From NCBI GenBank assembly GCA_965153355.1, contig OZ231126.1, positions 10,292,001 to 10,356,000 on the forward strand: a stretch of 64,000 nucleotides of DNA. The letters are read 5' to 3'. The position numbers were made by a program, and so were the translations under genes. Shown here in pieces: positions 27,378 to 39,661 of this stretch. Every line of letters begins with the position of its first letter. Position 1 is the first letter of the stretch. Source of the stretch: Flaccisagitta enflata. Lineage: Eukaryota > Chaetognatha > Sagittoidea > Aphragmophora. The notes beneath the pieces are model-generated. The model was not told the DNA's origin and did not search any database. It saw only the letters and a program-made list of their open reading frames with translations.

Positions 27378-29290
27378 ACAAGGCCAACACCTATAAGTCG
27401 CGTGCAGGACAAAAATAACTGAACTGACCTGATTCCTTATTGTATCTTTTTATCGAAAATCAGACTTAAACGCAACCCAAAAAGACTCAAACTAGACTCA
27501 AACCAGACTCAAACCAGACTCAAACGAGACTCAAACCAGAATTAAACCAGACCAAAACCAGACCTAAATCAGACATAAACCAGACATAAACCAGATTTAA
27601 GCCAGACTCAAACCAGACTCAAACCAGACTCAAACCAGACTCAAACCAGACTCAAACCAGACTTAAACAAGACCAAAACCAGGCTCAAATCAGGCTCAAA
27701 CCAGGCTCAAACCAGAATCAAACCAGACTCAAACCAGAATCAAACCAGACCAAAACCAGACCAAAACCAGACCAAAACCAGACCTAAACCAGACCTAAAT
27801 CAAACGTAAACCAGACAAAAACCAGACATAGACCACACCTAAACCAGACCTAACCCAGACCTAAACCAGACATAAATCAGACATGAACCAGTCTTAAACC
27901 AGACTTAATCCAGACTTAAACCAGACGTAAACCAGATGTAAACCAGACGTAAACCAGACTTTAACCAGACTTAAACCATTCTTAAACCAGACTTAAACCA
28001 GACTTAAACCAGACTTAAACCAGACTTAAACCAGAATTAAACCATACTCATCTTTAATATCATTTTAACCAGCAGACTAAAACCAGCAGACTTAAACCAT
28101 TAGACCAGCAGACTTAAACCATTAAATTTAAACCAGCAGACTTAAACCAGCAGACTTAAACCAGCAGATTCAAACCAGCAGACTTAAACCAGCAGACTTA
28201 ACCCATAAGATTTCAACCAGCAGACTTAAACCAGCAGATTTAAACCAGCAGATTTAAACCATCAGACTTTAACCATCAGACTTTACCCAGCAGACTTTAA
28301 CCAGCAGACTCTTGCAGACTTTAACCATCAGACTTTAACCAGCAGACTTCAACCAGCAGACTTTAACCAGCAGACTTTAACCAAAAATGTCCAAAATGAC
28401 CAAAAATGACCAAAAATGACCTAAATGACCAAAGATGACCAAAATGACCAAAATGACCAAAAATGGCCAAAATGACCAAAATGACCAAAATGACCAAAAA
28501 TGATCAAAAATGATCAAAAATGATCAAAAATGACCAAAAACGACCAAAAATGATCAAAATGACCAAAATGACCAAAAATGACCAAAAATGACCAAAATGA
28601 CCAAAAATGACCAAAAATGACCAAAAATGACCAAGATGACCAAAATGACCAAAATGACCAAAAATGACTAAAGATGACCAAAATGACCAAAATAACCAAA
28701 ATAACCAAAATGACCAAAAATGACCAAAAATGACCAAAAATGACCAAAAATGATCAAAAATGACCAAAAATGACCAAAATGACCAAAATGACCAAAAATG
28801 ACCAAAAATGACCAAAATGACCAAAAATGACCAAAAATGACCAAAATGACCAAAAATGACCAAAAATGACCAAAAATGACCAAAAATGACCAAAAATAAC
28901 CAAAAGTGATCAAAAATGACCAAAAATGACCAAAACGACCAAAATGACCAAAACGACAAAAATGACAAAAAATGACCAAAAATGACCAAAAATGATTAAA
29001 AATGATCAAAATTGATCAAAATTGATCAAAATTGATCAAAAATGAGCAAAATTGACCAAAAATGACCAAAAATAACCAAAATGACCAAAATGACCAAATG
29101 ACCAAAAATGACCAAAAATGATTAAAAGCAACCAATAATTCCCAAAAACAACAAAAAATTGACTCAAAATAACTCCAGATGACCCAATAAGACGCAAAAA
29201 AGCAAAGTGTTACCGACGGACCGACGGACGGACCGACGGACCGACCGACCGGCGGAGCGGGTTGTAGAGTCGCGTGCACGCGACTAAAAA
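27378..29290 (+). mobile_element. Large satellite-bearing ACAAGGCC/hairpin element, copy A
   Basis: 5' end ACAAGGCCAACACCTATAAG. AGTCGCGTGC at 27396-27405 pairs with the right arm of the perfect 18-bp terminal palindrome at 29268-29285. The interior is ordered: AACCAGACTCAA 12-mers (27480-28040), AGCAGACTTAAACC 14-mers (28070-28380), then ATGACCAAAA 10-mers (28385-29150), followed by a GACC/GACG array. Copy B at 29745-31807 has the same block order. Frames reading GHFWSFLVIF come from the 10-mer. Confidence 0.8.
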
Positions 29291-29464
29291 TTTGCTTTTA
29301 ATTTTTTTCGCTGCAACCCAAAAAAAAGGGTAAAGAATTTAATCCTAGCCTTGGATCATCTCCATGCTTTTGGACCGAAATCCTGACTTATAAACATTGG
29401 AAATAGACCCTTTCCTCCCTCTTCCTCCTCATTCCTCCCCCTTCCTCCATTTCCTCCTTTTTCT

Positions 29465-29640
29465 TCCCGCTGGTGAGAATTTTTTTTCTTAAAAATACTC
29501 ACCAGTGGGAAATACTTTTTTCCTACCAGTGGGATGAATTTTTTATCCCACTGGTGAGAATTTGATTTCATCCCACTGGTGAGAAAAAAATCCTTCCCAC
29601 TGGTGAGAATTCCCCACAGTGGGTGCTAGGCCACACTAGT
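29465..29640. repeat. Second cluster of CACCAGTGGG palindromes
   Basis: Same words and alternating orientation as 25505-25670. It sits between the two large satellite-bearing elements. Confidence 0.8.
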
Positions 29641-29744
29641 CCGAATTGGATTGCGGTATTTCTATATATTCCTTTAAATATCAGGGCTTAATTCTAGCGT
29701 GCTTCATTGATTCTTTTTTGTTAAGATGTAAGATTTGGAGAAAC

Positions 29745-31807
29745 AAGGCCAACACCTATAAGTCGCGTGCAGGACAAAAATAACTGAACTGACCTGACTC
29801 CTTATTGTATCTTTTTATCGAAAATCAGACTTAAACGCAACCCAAAAAGACACAAACTAGACTCAAACCAGACTCAAACAGGACTCAAACCAGACTCAAA
29901 CCAGACTCAAACCAGAATTAAACCAGACCGAAACCAGACCTAAATCAGACATAAACCAGACTCAAACCAGACTCAAACCAGACTAAGCCAGACTCAAACC
30001 AGACTCAAACAAGACTCAAACCAGACTCAAACCAGACTCAAACCAGACTCAAACAAGACTTAAACAAGACCGAAACCAGGCTCAAACCAGGCTCAAACCA
30101 GGCTCAAACCAGACTCAAACCAGACTCAAACCAGACTCAAACCAGACTCAAACCAGAATTAAACCAGACCAAAACCAGACCAAAACCAGACCAAAACCAG
30201 ACCAAAACCAGACCTAAATCAGAACTAAATCAAACATAAACCAGACAAAAACCAGACATAGACCAGACCTAAACCAGACCTAACCCAGACCTAAACCAGA
30301 CATAAATCAGACATGAACCAGTCTTAAACCAGACTTAATCCAGACTTAAACCAGACGTAAACCAGACTTAAACCAGACTTTAACCAGACTTAAATCATAC
30401 TAAAACCAGACTTAAACCAGACTTAAACCAGACTTAAACCAGACTTAAACCATACTTATCTTTAATATCATTTTAACCAGCAGACTTAAACCAGCAGACT
30501 TAAACCATTAGACCAGCAGACTTAAACCATTAGATTTAAACCAGCAGACTTAAACCAGCAGACTTAAACCAGCAGATTCAAACTAGCAGACTTTAACCAG
30601 CAGACTTAACCCATTAGATTTCAACCAGCAGACTTAAACCAGCAGATTTAAACCAGCAGATTTGAACCATGAGACTTTAACCATCAGACTTTACCCAGCA
30701 GACTTTAACCAGCAGACTCTAACCTGCAGACTTTAACCAGCAGACTTCAACCAGCAGACTTTAACCAGCAGACTTTAACCAGCAGACTTTAACCAAAAAT
30801 GACCAAAAATGACCAAAAATGACCAAAAATGACCAAAATGACCAAAAATGACCAAAATGACCAAAAATGACCAAAAATGACCAAAAATGACCAAAAATGA
30901 CCAAAAATGACCAAAAATGACCAAAAATGACCTAAATGACCAAGATGACCAAAATGAACAAAATGAACAAAGATGACCAAAATGACCAAAATGACCAAAA
31001 TGACCAAAATGACCAAAAATGATCAAATATAACCAAAAATGATCAAAAATGACTAAAATTGACCAAAAATGATCAAAATGACCAAAATGACCAAAAATGA
31101 CTAAAAATGACCAAAAATGACCAAAAATGACCAAAAATGACCAAAAATGACCAAAATGACCAAAAATGATCAAAAATGATCAAAAATGACCAAAATGACT
31201 AAAATGACAAAAATGACTAAAAATAACTAAAAATGACCCAAAATGATCAAAAAGTACCAAAAATGATCAAAAAGTACCAAAAATGTCCAAAAATGACCAA
31301 AAATGACCAAAATAACCAAATATGACCAAAAATGACCAAAAATGACCATAATGACCAAAAATGACCAAAATGACCAAAATGACCAAAAATGACCAAAAAT
31401 GACCAAAAATGACCAAAAATGACCAAAATGACCAAAATGACCAAAATGACCAAAATGACCAAAATGACCAAAAATGATCAAAATGACCAAAATGACCAAA
31501 ATGACCAAAAATGATCCAAAATGATCAAAAATGATCAGAAATGGCCAAAAATGGCCAAAAATGACCAAAATGACCAAAATGACCAAAAATGACCAAAATG
31601 ACCAAAAATGACCAAAAATGACCAAAAATGACTAAAAGCAACCAATAATTCCCAAAAACAACAAAAAAATGACTCAAAAAAACTCCAGACGACCCAAAAA
31701 GACGCAAAAAAGCAAAGTGTTACGGACCGACCGACCGACCGACCGACAGACCGACCGACCGACCGACCGACGGAGCGGGTTGTAGAGTCGCGTGAACGCG
31801 ACTAAAA
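29745..31807 (+). mobile_element. Large satellite-bearing ACAAGGCC/hairpin element, copy B
   Basis: The first few hundred bases closely match copy A. Blocks of AACCAGACTCAA, AGCAGACTTAAACC and ATGACCAAAA follow in the same order but with different copy numbers. The end is a (GACC)n array and hairpin at 31786-31803 (AGTCGCGTGAACGCGACT, one central mismatch). Confidence 0.8.
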
Positions 31808-32900
31808 ACTGACAATACAATCGAATTAAACCCGAGTGATTTCAAAATTACCTCTATTTTGAAATTAAGGCTAGAGTGGCCAGTGGCCACCCCTCTGTCT
31901 CTGCCTTACTCTCACCCTGATGCACACTCATTATCACTTCAAGGTTCCCTAAATCCGATACGCATTATTTACTCATTTGTTTCACCCCAAAATACGACTC
32001 CTCCTTCATCTCCTTCTCCTCCTCCTCCTCCTCTTCTTCTTCTTTTCCATTCTCTCCCCCGCCTTACTTTCTCATTCTTGTTCACCCTCGTCTCGAAAAG
32101 GCGAAGGAGGAAGAGGAAGGGGAGGAGGAGGATGAGGAGGAAGAGAAGGAGGCGGAGCGATTGAGCTCCGGGAGCGCAAACAAGAAATTGCTCCACTCTC
32201 TCTCAGCAAACTTCGAGTGGCGTCCTTTTAACTTTTGTCTGTTTTTTCTCCTTTCTATCTGTCGAACGTCATTGTAAAAAATATTGTCAGTCAGTCTTTT
32301 TCTACACTCAAAAAAAAAAGTTTTTTTCTAATAATTATAGCAAAAAATTATATCAATCGCGGACGAAATTATATGACATAACAATTATACAGTCATTATA
32401 TCGAAATTATATTTCATCCCACCCATTTTGCCGGAAAACAGTGGAATATTTTAATTATATCATATTGAAGCTAGCCTAAAAAATCTGGATTCATTAATAT
32501 ATTTTTTATATCACTTTTACTTCGCGATTTTTCATAAAGTGCCATAACACTAAGTCTCACCAAAAATCAAAGTGTTTTCGCAATATAATAAGTATATGGT
32601 CCGAAAGAGTTGCGCAAAATGCTCATTTTTTCCCGCGTTAGAGACATCTGAAGTATTATAATTAGATTGTGGAAAAACTTTAGTAAAAATGCAATCCATT
32701 TTTGGCGACAGAGTTTTCTAAACTATAACGATTATAACGTACAGCCACTTTAACAAAATAGACAGTCATGTAATTGTTCTTTTTTCGTACAAAAAAGACA
32801 ACGCCGAAATACGACACCTATCGACCATTTCATTTTTCCAAGAACACCCAGAAGGTTGCTCTTTTGTTCAATGACGGAAATTCCTCTCGCCGCAGATTAG
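31808..32900. other. No gene seen; CTC/GGA tracts and AT-rich sequence
   Basis: Pyrimidine tract at 32005-32060, purine tract at 32095-32160, then AT-rich sequence with AATTATAT words at 32320-32760. No supportable coding sequence. Confidence 0.5.
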
Positions 32901-32904
32901 GCAA

Positions 32905-33165
32905 CAGCGGCAGCGCAGCACGCCCAGCGTACTGCTGCGGACCGCAGCAAAAAATCGACGATTGCGTAAAATTTTTTACAATTATTTGTTCGCGCCTGTT
33001 GGGGATGCTGCCCGTTTTTTGTATTGGACTAATTCTTTTTTTCCCCCCTTTTCCAGATTCGTAAACGTTTTTCGAGCGGCAGCGCAGCACGCCCAGCGTA
33101 CTGCAGCAAAAATTCGACGATTGTGTAAAATTTGTTCACGCCTGGTGGGGATGCTGCGCACCCTT
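32905..33165. repeat. About 168-bp direct duplication
   Basis: CGGCAGCGCAGCACGCCCAG begins at about 32909 and again at about 33077. Both are followed by GCAGCAAAAA-TCGACGATTG, AATTTGTTCGCGCCTG-like sequence and GGGGATGCTGC. Confidence 0.8.
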
Positions 33166-33279
33166 CACCAAGCTAACTTTGGACGGACTCGGCTTTCGTG
33201 CCCCAAAATCGTTGGAGAAGCGCAAACGCGAAGATGCTGGACGGTCGACGCCGTGAATGACGGAGGAGAATGAATTTAT

Positions 33280-33665
33280 ATGACTGAACGAGAAATGAAT
33301 GAAGGACGAGGAGAATGAATGAAGGAGGTGATGAATGAATGGCGGAGGAGATGAATAACTCACGAATGACTCATCCTATATGAATGGCCTTACGAGCTGA
33401 CTGATGAATGGCCTAGTGAATGGCCTCGTGAATAGCTTCGTGAATGGCCTCGTGAATAGCTTCGTGAATGGCCTCGTGAACGGACTTATGAATGGTCTTT
33501 TGAATGACCTCGCCGGAGATGAATATTGGAGGCGCTCATGAATTATCATCTAGATATCATTGTTATTTGTCATTTTCGTGCTCATTTTCATATCCATTTT
33601 CATGCTCATTTTCATGCCCATTTTTGTACTCATTTTTGCGCTCATTTTGATAAGGTTTTGAGGGA
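33280..33665. repeat. GAATGGCCTCGTGAATAGC and CATTTTCATGCTC short repeats
   Basis: Three simple tandem families in a row: GAATGAATGAAGGA, GTGAATGGCCTC/GTGAATAGCTTC (33380-33500) and CTCATTTTCATGC (33578-33650). Confidence 0.8.
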
Positions 33666-34032
33666 GTATCCGCATTTTTGTCTTGTTGGCTTTCTTTACA
33701 TCCTTATTACCGATTTTACCCCTACTTATCAAGTGCCGAATCGCGCGCGCGTAACATCCATATCGTGACTGTTTTGCGGCTTGCTAGAGACCCGGATTTC
33801 TCGCATTTTACACCGATATTCGAACAACGAACGGCCCGGCTGGACAGCCTATAGAGATCCGCGTTTATCATCAAACGGCGCGGCCGGCGAGCGGACATTT
33901 TCACACCGCCGCCGCCGCCGCCACCGGAGAAGCTTCCGTACGAATTCCGAAGGCGAGCGGAGCATCATACGTGTTCCAAAAAACACTGTTGTCAAGCAAC
34001 AATGGCCCAAAAATATCGAGTGTAAAGGAACC

Positions 34033-35090
34033 TCTGACTTGGCCTCATTGCACTTTGTTCTGAGAGTGACTCAAAATTGGACAAAATTTATCTGATGGAT
34101 TTATTATGTTATAATACTGTAAATTTATATATTATTTCGAAAAAATATTATTTATTTCCTTTTTAGTCATTTTTGTCATTTTTGTCATTTTTTTGTCATT
34201 TTTTGTCATTTTTTGTCATTTTTTGTCATTTTTGTCATTTTTGTCATTTTTTGTCATTTATTTTCATTTTTTGTCATTTTTGTCATTTTTGTCAATTTTT
34301 GTCAATTTTTGTCAATTTTTGTCAATTTTTGTCATTTTTGTCAATTTTGTCATTTTTTGTAATTTTTGTCATTTTTTGTCATTTTTGTCATTTTTGTCAA
34401 TTTTGTCAATTTTGTCAATTTTGTCAATTTTGTCAATTTTGTCAATTTTGTCATTTTTTTTCCATTTTTTGTCATTTTTTGTCATTTTTTGTCATTTTTT
34501 GTCATTTTTTGTCATTTTTTGTCATTTTTTGTCATTTTTCGTCATTTTCGTCATTTTCGTCATTTTCGTCATTTTTGTCATTTTTTGTCATTTTTTGTCA
34601 TTTTTTGTCATTTTTTGTCATTTTTTGTCATTTATTTTCATTTTTGTCATTTTTGTCATTTTTGTCATTTTTGTCATTTTTTGTCATTTTTGTCATTTTT
34701 GTCATTTTTTATCATTTTTTGTCATTTTTGTCATTTTTTTTTAATTTTTGTCATTTTTGTCATTTTTGTGTTTTTTTGTGATTTTTTGTGATTTGGGTCA
34801 TTTTAGTCACTTTGGTCATCTAAGTCATTTTGGTCATTTTAGTTAATTTAATCATTTTAATCATTTTAGTCATTTTAATCATATCAGGTATCTTAGTCAT
34901 TTTGGTTATTCTTGTGATTTTCTATTAAAAAAAAATAACAAAAAAGGCAAAAAATAAAAAAAATATTATTTTTTATATATAATATGTAATTTTACAACAT
35001 TAAAACATAAGAAATCTATCAGATGATTTTTGTCCAATTTTGAGTCGCTCTCAGAACATAGTGCATTGTGAGAAGCCGCCAGAGGCAAAC
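34033..35090. mobile_element. Inverted-repeat element with TTTTTGTCAT satellite core
   Basis: The left arm (about 34033-34130) contains GAGTGACTCAAAATTGGAC. The right arm (about 34980-35085) contains GTCCAATTTTGAGTCGCTCTC. Similarity extends out to CCTCTG / CAGAGG and inward into AT-rich sequence. The core at 34165-34900 is a TTTTTGTCAT 9-10-bp array. No transposase. Confidence 0.8.
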
Positions 35091-35094
35091 ACTA

Positions 35095-35620
35095 TCGGCG
35101 ACAACAACATATAACTTCGGTTGTACAACACCCACGATCGTCAAATCCGGCAAAAAGGTGAAGCACAACTGTGGGTACATGAACCACTTCGATCTGCGAC
35201 GCCACGAGCCTCCAGTCCATCGTCAAACGCATCCGCATCCCGTCCTCGACGAACCGCCGCCGCCCACAGCAACAACAACATCTAGCTTCGGCACCACGGC
35301 ACTCAGGATCGTCAAATGCGGTGAAAAGGTGGAGGACACTTAGGGGTACATGAACCAACTCGATTCACGGCCCTCCGAACCTCCAGCTGCCCGCCAACCG
35401 CATCCCAACTGCGCCTCCGACAAACCGCCGCCGCCCACAGCAACAACAACGTCTAGCTCCGGCACCACGACACTCAGGATCGGCAAATGCGGGGAAAAGG
35501 CGGAGGACACTTAGGGGTACATGAACTAACTCGATTAACGGCGCCTCGAACTTCCAGTCTCCCGCCAACCGCATCCTAATCGCGTCCTCGACGAACCGCC
35601 GCCGCCGCCACATTCAAACG
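35095..35620. repeat. About 171-bp tandem repeat, three copies
   Basis: TCTAGCTTCGGCACCACG at 35281 recurs at 35452, and a more diverged copy begins near 35110. Each unit includes GATCGTCAAATGCGG and GGGTACATGAACCA. Long frames run through it on both strands, but none looks like a known protein. Confidence 0.8.
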
Positions 35621-35974
35621 ACTCTACAGCGCGGAGTTCGAGTCCAATCGTCAACCAAATCGCTACAGACGTACATCAGGTCGACCACTACGTGCTCCAA
35701 CCGCGACTGCAACGATTACTCTCGTCCAACAGCTCGTGGAAGCCCTCAAACATCGCTGTCGACGAGCCTCCGCATCCACCGACTTTGACTGCGGCTCAAC
35801 AACTCATTTCTTCGCCAATCGAGCTGGGAATCGAGGTAAAGCAGCAGCAAGGTCCCCTCTACCGACAGACCAAGCAGCAACAACACCCTCGACCCCCAAG
35901 CACCTCGTCGAGTCGCTCAATCCGCATCCTCTTCGCCGAACTTAAGTCAACTTCGGTCGGCCACAAATCCTAAA

Positions 35975-36500
35975 CTACTTGGCCCACATCGATGAAATTT
36001 CACACAGAGCTACCCCTGGGCAGGCTCAACATCCGGTAAAAATTTCAGCCCCATCGGAGATCGTCTTCTTCTTACTCGTTAAAAAACGTGGGGGCGTTTT
36101 GAAAAACGAAAATCCAACTCTTTCGCCAAACGCATGTCAACTTCGGCCGCTTATAAATCCTGAACCACTGGGCCGATTTCGACGAAATTTTGCACAGAGC
36201 TGGCCCTGGGCAGGCTCAACATCCGGTAAAAATTTCAGCCCCATCGGAGATCGTCTTCTTCTTACTCGTTAAAAAACGTGGGGGCGTTTCGAAAACCGAA
36301 AATCCAACTTTTTCGCCGAACGCATGTCAACTTCGGCCGCTTATAAATCCTGAACCACTGGGCCGATTTCGACGAAATTTTGCACAGAGCTGCCCCTGGG
36401 CAGGGACATCATACGGTAAAAATTTCAGCTCCATCGGATATCGTCTTCTTCTTACTCGTTAAAAAACGTGGGGGCGTTTCGAAAACCGAAAATCCAACTT
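35975..36500. repeat. 190-bp tandem repeat, about 2.7 copies
   Basis: The word CCCTGGGCAGG starts near 36013, 36203 and 36393, exactly 190 bases apart. CATCGGAGATCGTCTTC and CGTGGGGGCGTTT recur in phase. Copies are highly similar, so the array is recent. A possible transposon end, CCGTTAGAGCGAGGTTCAAC, lies just right at 36528. Confidence 0.9.
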
Positions 36501-36699
36501 CTTTATTTCTGCATCTGCCCTGAAATCCGTTAGAGCGAGGTTCAACTGTATGTCATTCTGCCATTATTATTTTATTTTTTGTCCCCGACAAACAGTTTTC
36601 GTCGGTGACTATGTGATAGCAGTGATCGTGTAGTCTGTTTGTTTGTTGTTTAAAACCTTCTCATAACTTTGGATCCAGACTTCAGAATTTTATGAAACT

Positions 36700-37057
36700 T
36701 TGCTGGTGTTGTTTATAGGTCAATAGGAGCTTGTGTACCAATTTTCAAAAAAATTCATAAACTTTTACTACCCTTTGCCTATTATTTTTGTAGTAATATG
36801 TTATCAGGACTTAGGCGATTTACATAGGTAGAGGGTAGTAAAACTATGTGAATTTTTTTGATTTGGTATACAAGTAAGCGATAGTAATTGAACAGCCCCT
36901 GCAAAATTCAAATTAAATCTGAAGCCTAGTTTATGAGATAATAGCCTATTTATGTAGTAATATGTTACTAGGACTTAGGCAGTTTACATAGGCAAAGGGT
37001 AGTATAATTGTTAGATCCTACATGCGATAAAGAAAACGTTCGCTTAGGATCTAACAA
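36700..37057. repeat. Direct repeat pair and 13-bp perfect hairpin
   Basis: GTAGTAATATGTTA-CAGGACTTAGGC at about 36790 is repeated at about 36955. TTGTTAGATCCTA (37008-37020) and TAGGATCTAACAA (37045-37057) are exact complements around a 24-base loop. Confidence 0.75.
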
Positions 37058-37265
37058 ATATAATCGGCTTGAGCATTGTTTTGTGCGATTCTTGTTATTC
37101 AGTCTTAGTCTGTCTGTGTATCGTTGTGGTTTTAGCAAAATAGTGCTTTTATTTGCAGAGCTTTAGCTCCTAAAACGATTTGGGCCATTTTGCTTGGATT
37201 AGGGCGATTATGCTTGGAATTGGGCCATTTCGCTTAGATTTGGGCCATATTGCTTGGATTTGGGC

Positions 37266-37605
37266 TACCGTATCTTCTCCATAAAGCGCCCCCCCCTCCA
37301 AAAAGCGCCCCCCTCCTCTTTTTTTCTTGATATTACACTTTACAGAAGAGATTTGGACAGAAATATTTAGTAACATGATAAAATAATACAACACAATGAA
37401 CCATTTTCAAAGATTTTCAGACAGATATGCAATGAATATATTCATTTTGACTCAAATTTAGCAATTTGCTAGCCTTTCATGAAAAAGAAAAGACTCAATA
37501 ACAGTTCACGTACAATATAAAGGGGGCGCTAATTGGAGGGTTAAAAAGTAAAGTCATATTTCAATTTCAAAAGCGCCCGGGGCGCTTTTTAGAGAAAATA
37601 CGGTA
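37266..37605. mobile_element. 340-bp MITE with TACCGTAT...GCGCCCC terminal inverted repeats
   Basis: Left TACCGTATCTTCTCCATAAAG and right CTTTTTAGAGAAAATACGGTA are inverted repeats of about 27 bp, ending in GCGCCCC / GGGGCGC. The interior is AT-rich and non-coding. I could not define a target-site duplication with confidence. Confidence 0.75.
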
Positions 37606-38887
37606 TTTGGCAGAATTAGGGTCAGAATAGGCCTTGAAGGAGACCAATGTTAATAACAGTTGAGCCTCAAAATGGGGCTAAAAATAAGAACGCTGAGGCT
37701 CACTTCAGAAATCCATGTTCTTATAAAATGAAAAGCGTGTATAAACAATCGCGAAAAACAATGGTCGAGCCAATTATATTTGTTAGATCCCCGGCGAAAT
37801 TTTTCTTAGGCCTTAATAAATCCATAGTAACGCTAATTATCGGGAAAAAAGTCGAAGTCAGTCTTCGACTTTTTGACATATTCGAGAGAAACGGGGTTTT
37901 CATCTGTGAGGGCGTTTTTGAGTATTTTAGCTCATTTAGCTCACTTAGCTCAATCTATTTTTTTCTGATTTCAAATATGATAAATGAATAAATATATTCA
38001 TACTTATTTAAGCAAGCAAATTAAAAAAACATGTCAGTGAGCAAAGCTGCTCATCTATGAGGGCGTTTTTTAGTATCTTAGCTCATTTAGCTCATTTAGC
38101 TTGCTTTTTTTCTCTAATTTTAAAAAAGGATAAATATATTAATGTTTTGACTTAAGCATGCAAATACAAGAAAGCATGTCAGTGAGCAGTAGATGGAATT
38201 CCCGCTAAAATGATGAGACACCATTTCTATTGTGACAGTTAGGGGGGTAACGAAAGGGAGTAAGTCTGCATTGAACCCCATGAGCATTAAACCCATAAAA
38301 CTATCAGGGGTCAAGTGCGCAAAATTTACGGGTGAAGCGCAAAGGATTATCTTGTCAATCATGATCTTTCACCCCTTTGACCATAAGCGTGTGACCATAA
38401 GTGTGTGAACTTTCACCCCAATGATCATGGATTAAGCAAACACACGCGCGTATGGTAAACGTACGCACGCGACCCGTAGCTATTGGTCACATGTGCCATA
38501 TCGGGGATTTATGATCTGAGAGCGGCGCTACCGAAGTGACTAACGATGATCCTGTTTTACACTCGACTGATTTCTATTCAGCTTGATCAAACTTTGATCT
38601 ATGATTTCCGTTCCTAATTATATGCAGATCTGTTCAAAATGTTTGTCGCTTTTATTGTCTTATCAGGATGGAAAGATAGCTAATGTCGTGTGATAGCTAG
38701 ATAGAACATTTTAAAAAACGCGGTAAATGCGATAAATCCCAATATAATAAAATTTAAAAAATAACTTCATGCATAAAAAATAGTCAGTAACAATGAGGTT
38801 AAATTGTTGTTGGCAAGAAGAGGTAGTTGCATCAAAAAAATGAGCAATAGTTCAGAGTAAGAAAAAAATAACATGGTCAGATATAGC

Positions 38888-39661
<774 letters not shown>

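Noticed and set aside
28504-31625. Long minus-strand frames reading GHFWSFLVIF
   Set aside because: They are translations of the ATGACCAAAA decamer array in both large satellite elements; no start context, no variation of a real protein. The FVIFCHFLSF frames at 34173-34791 are the same kind of artefact from the TTTTTGTCAT array.
35068-36462. Frames through the 171- and 190-bp repeats as genes
   Set aside because: Open frames follow the repeat period, stop between copies and look like no known protein.
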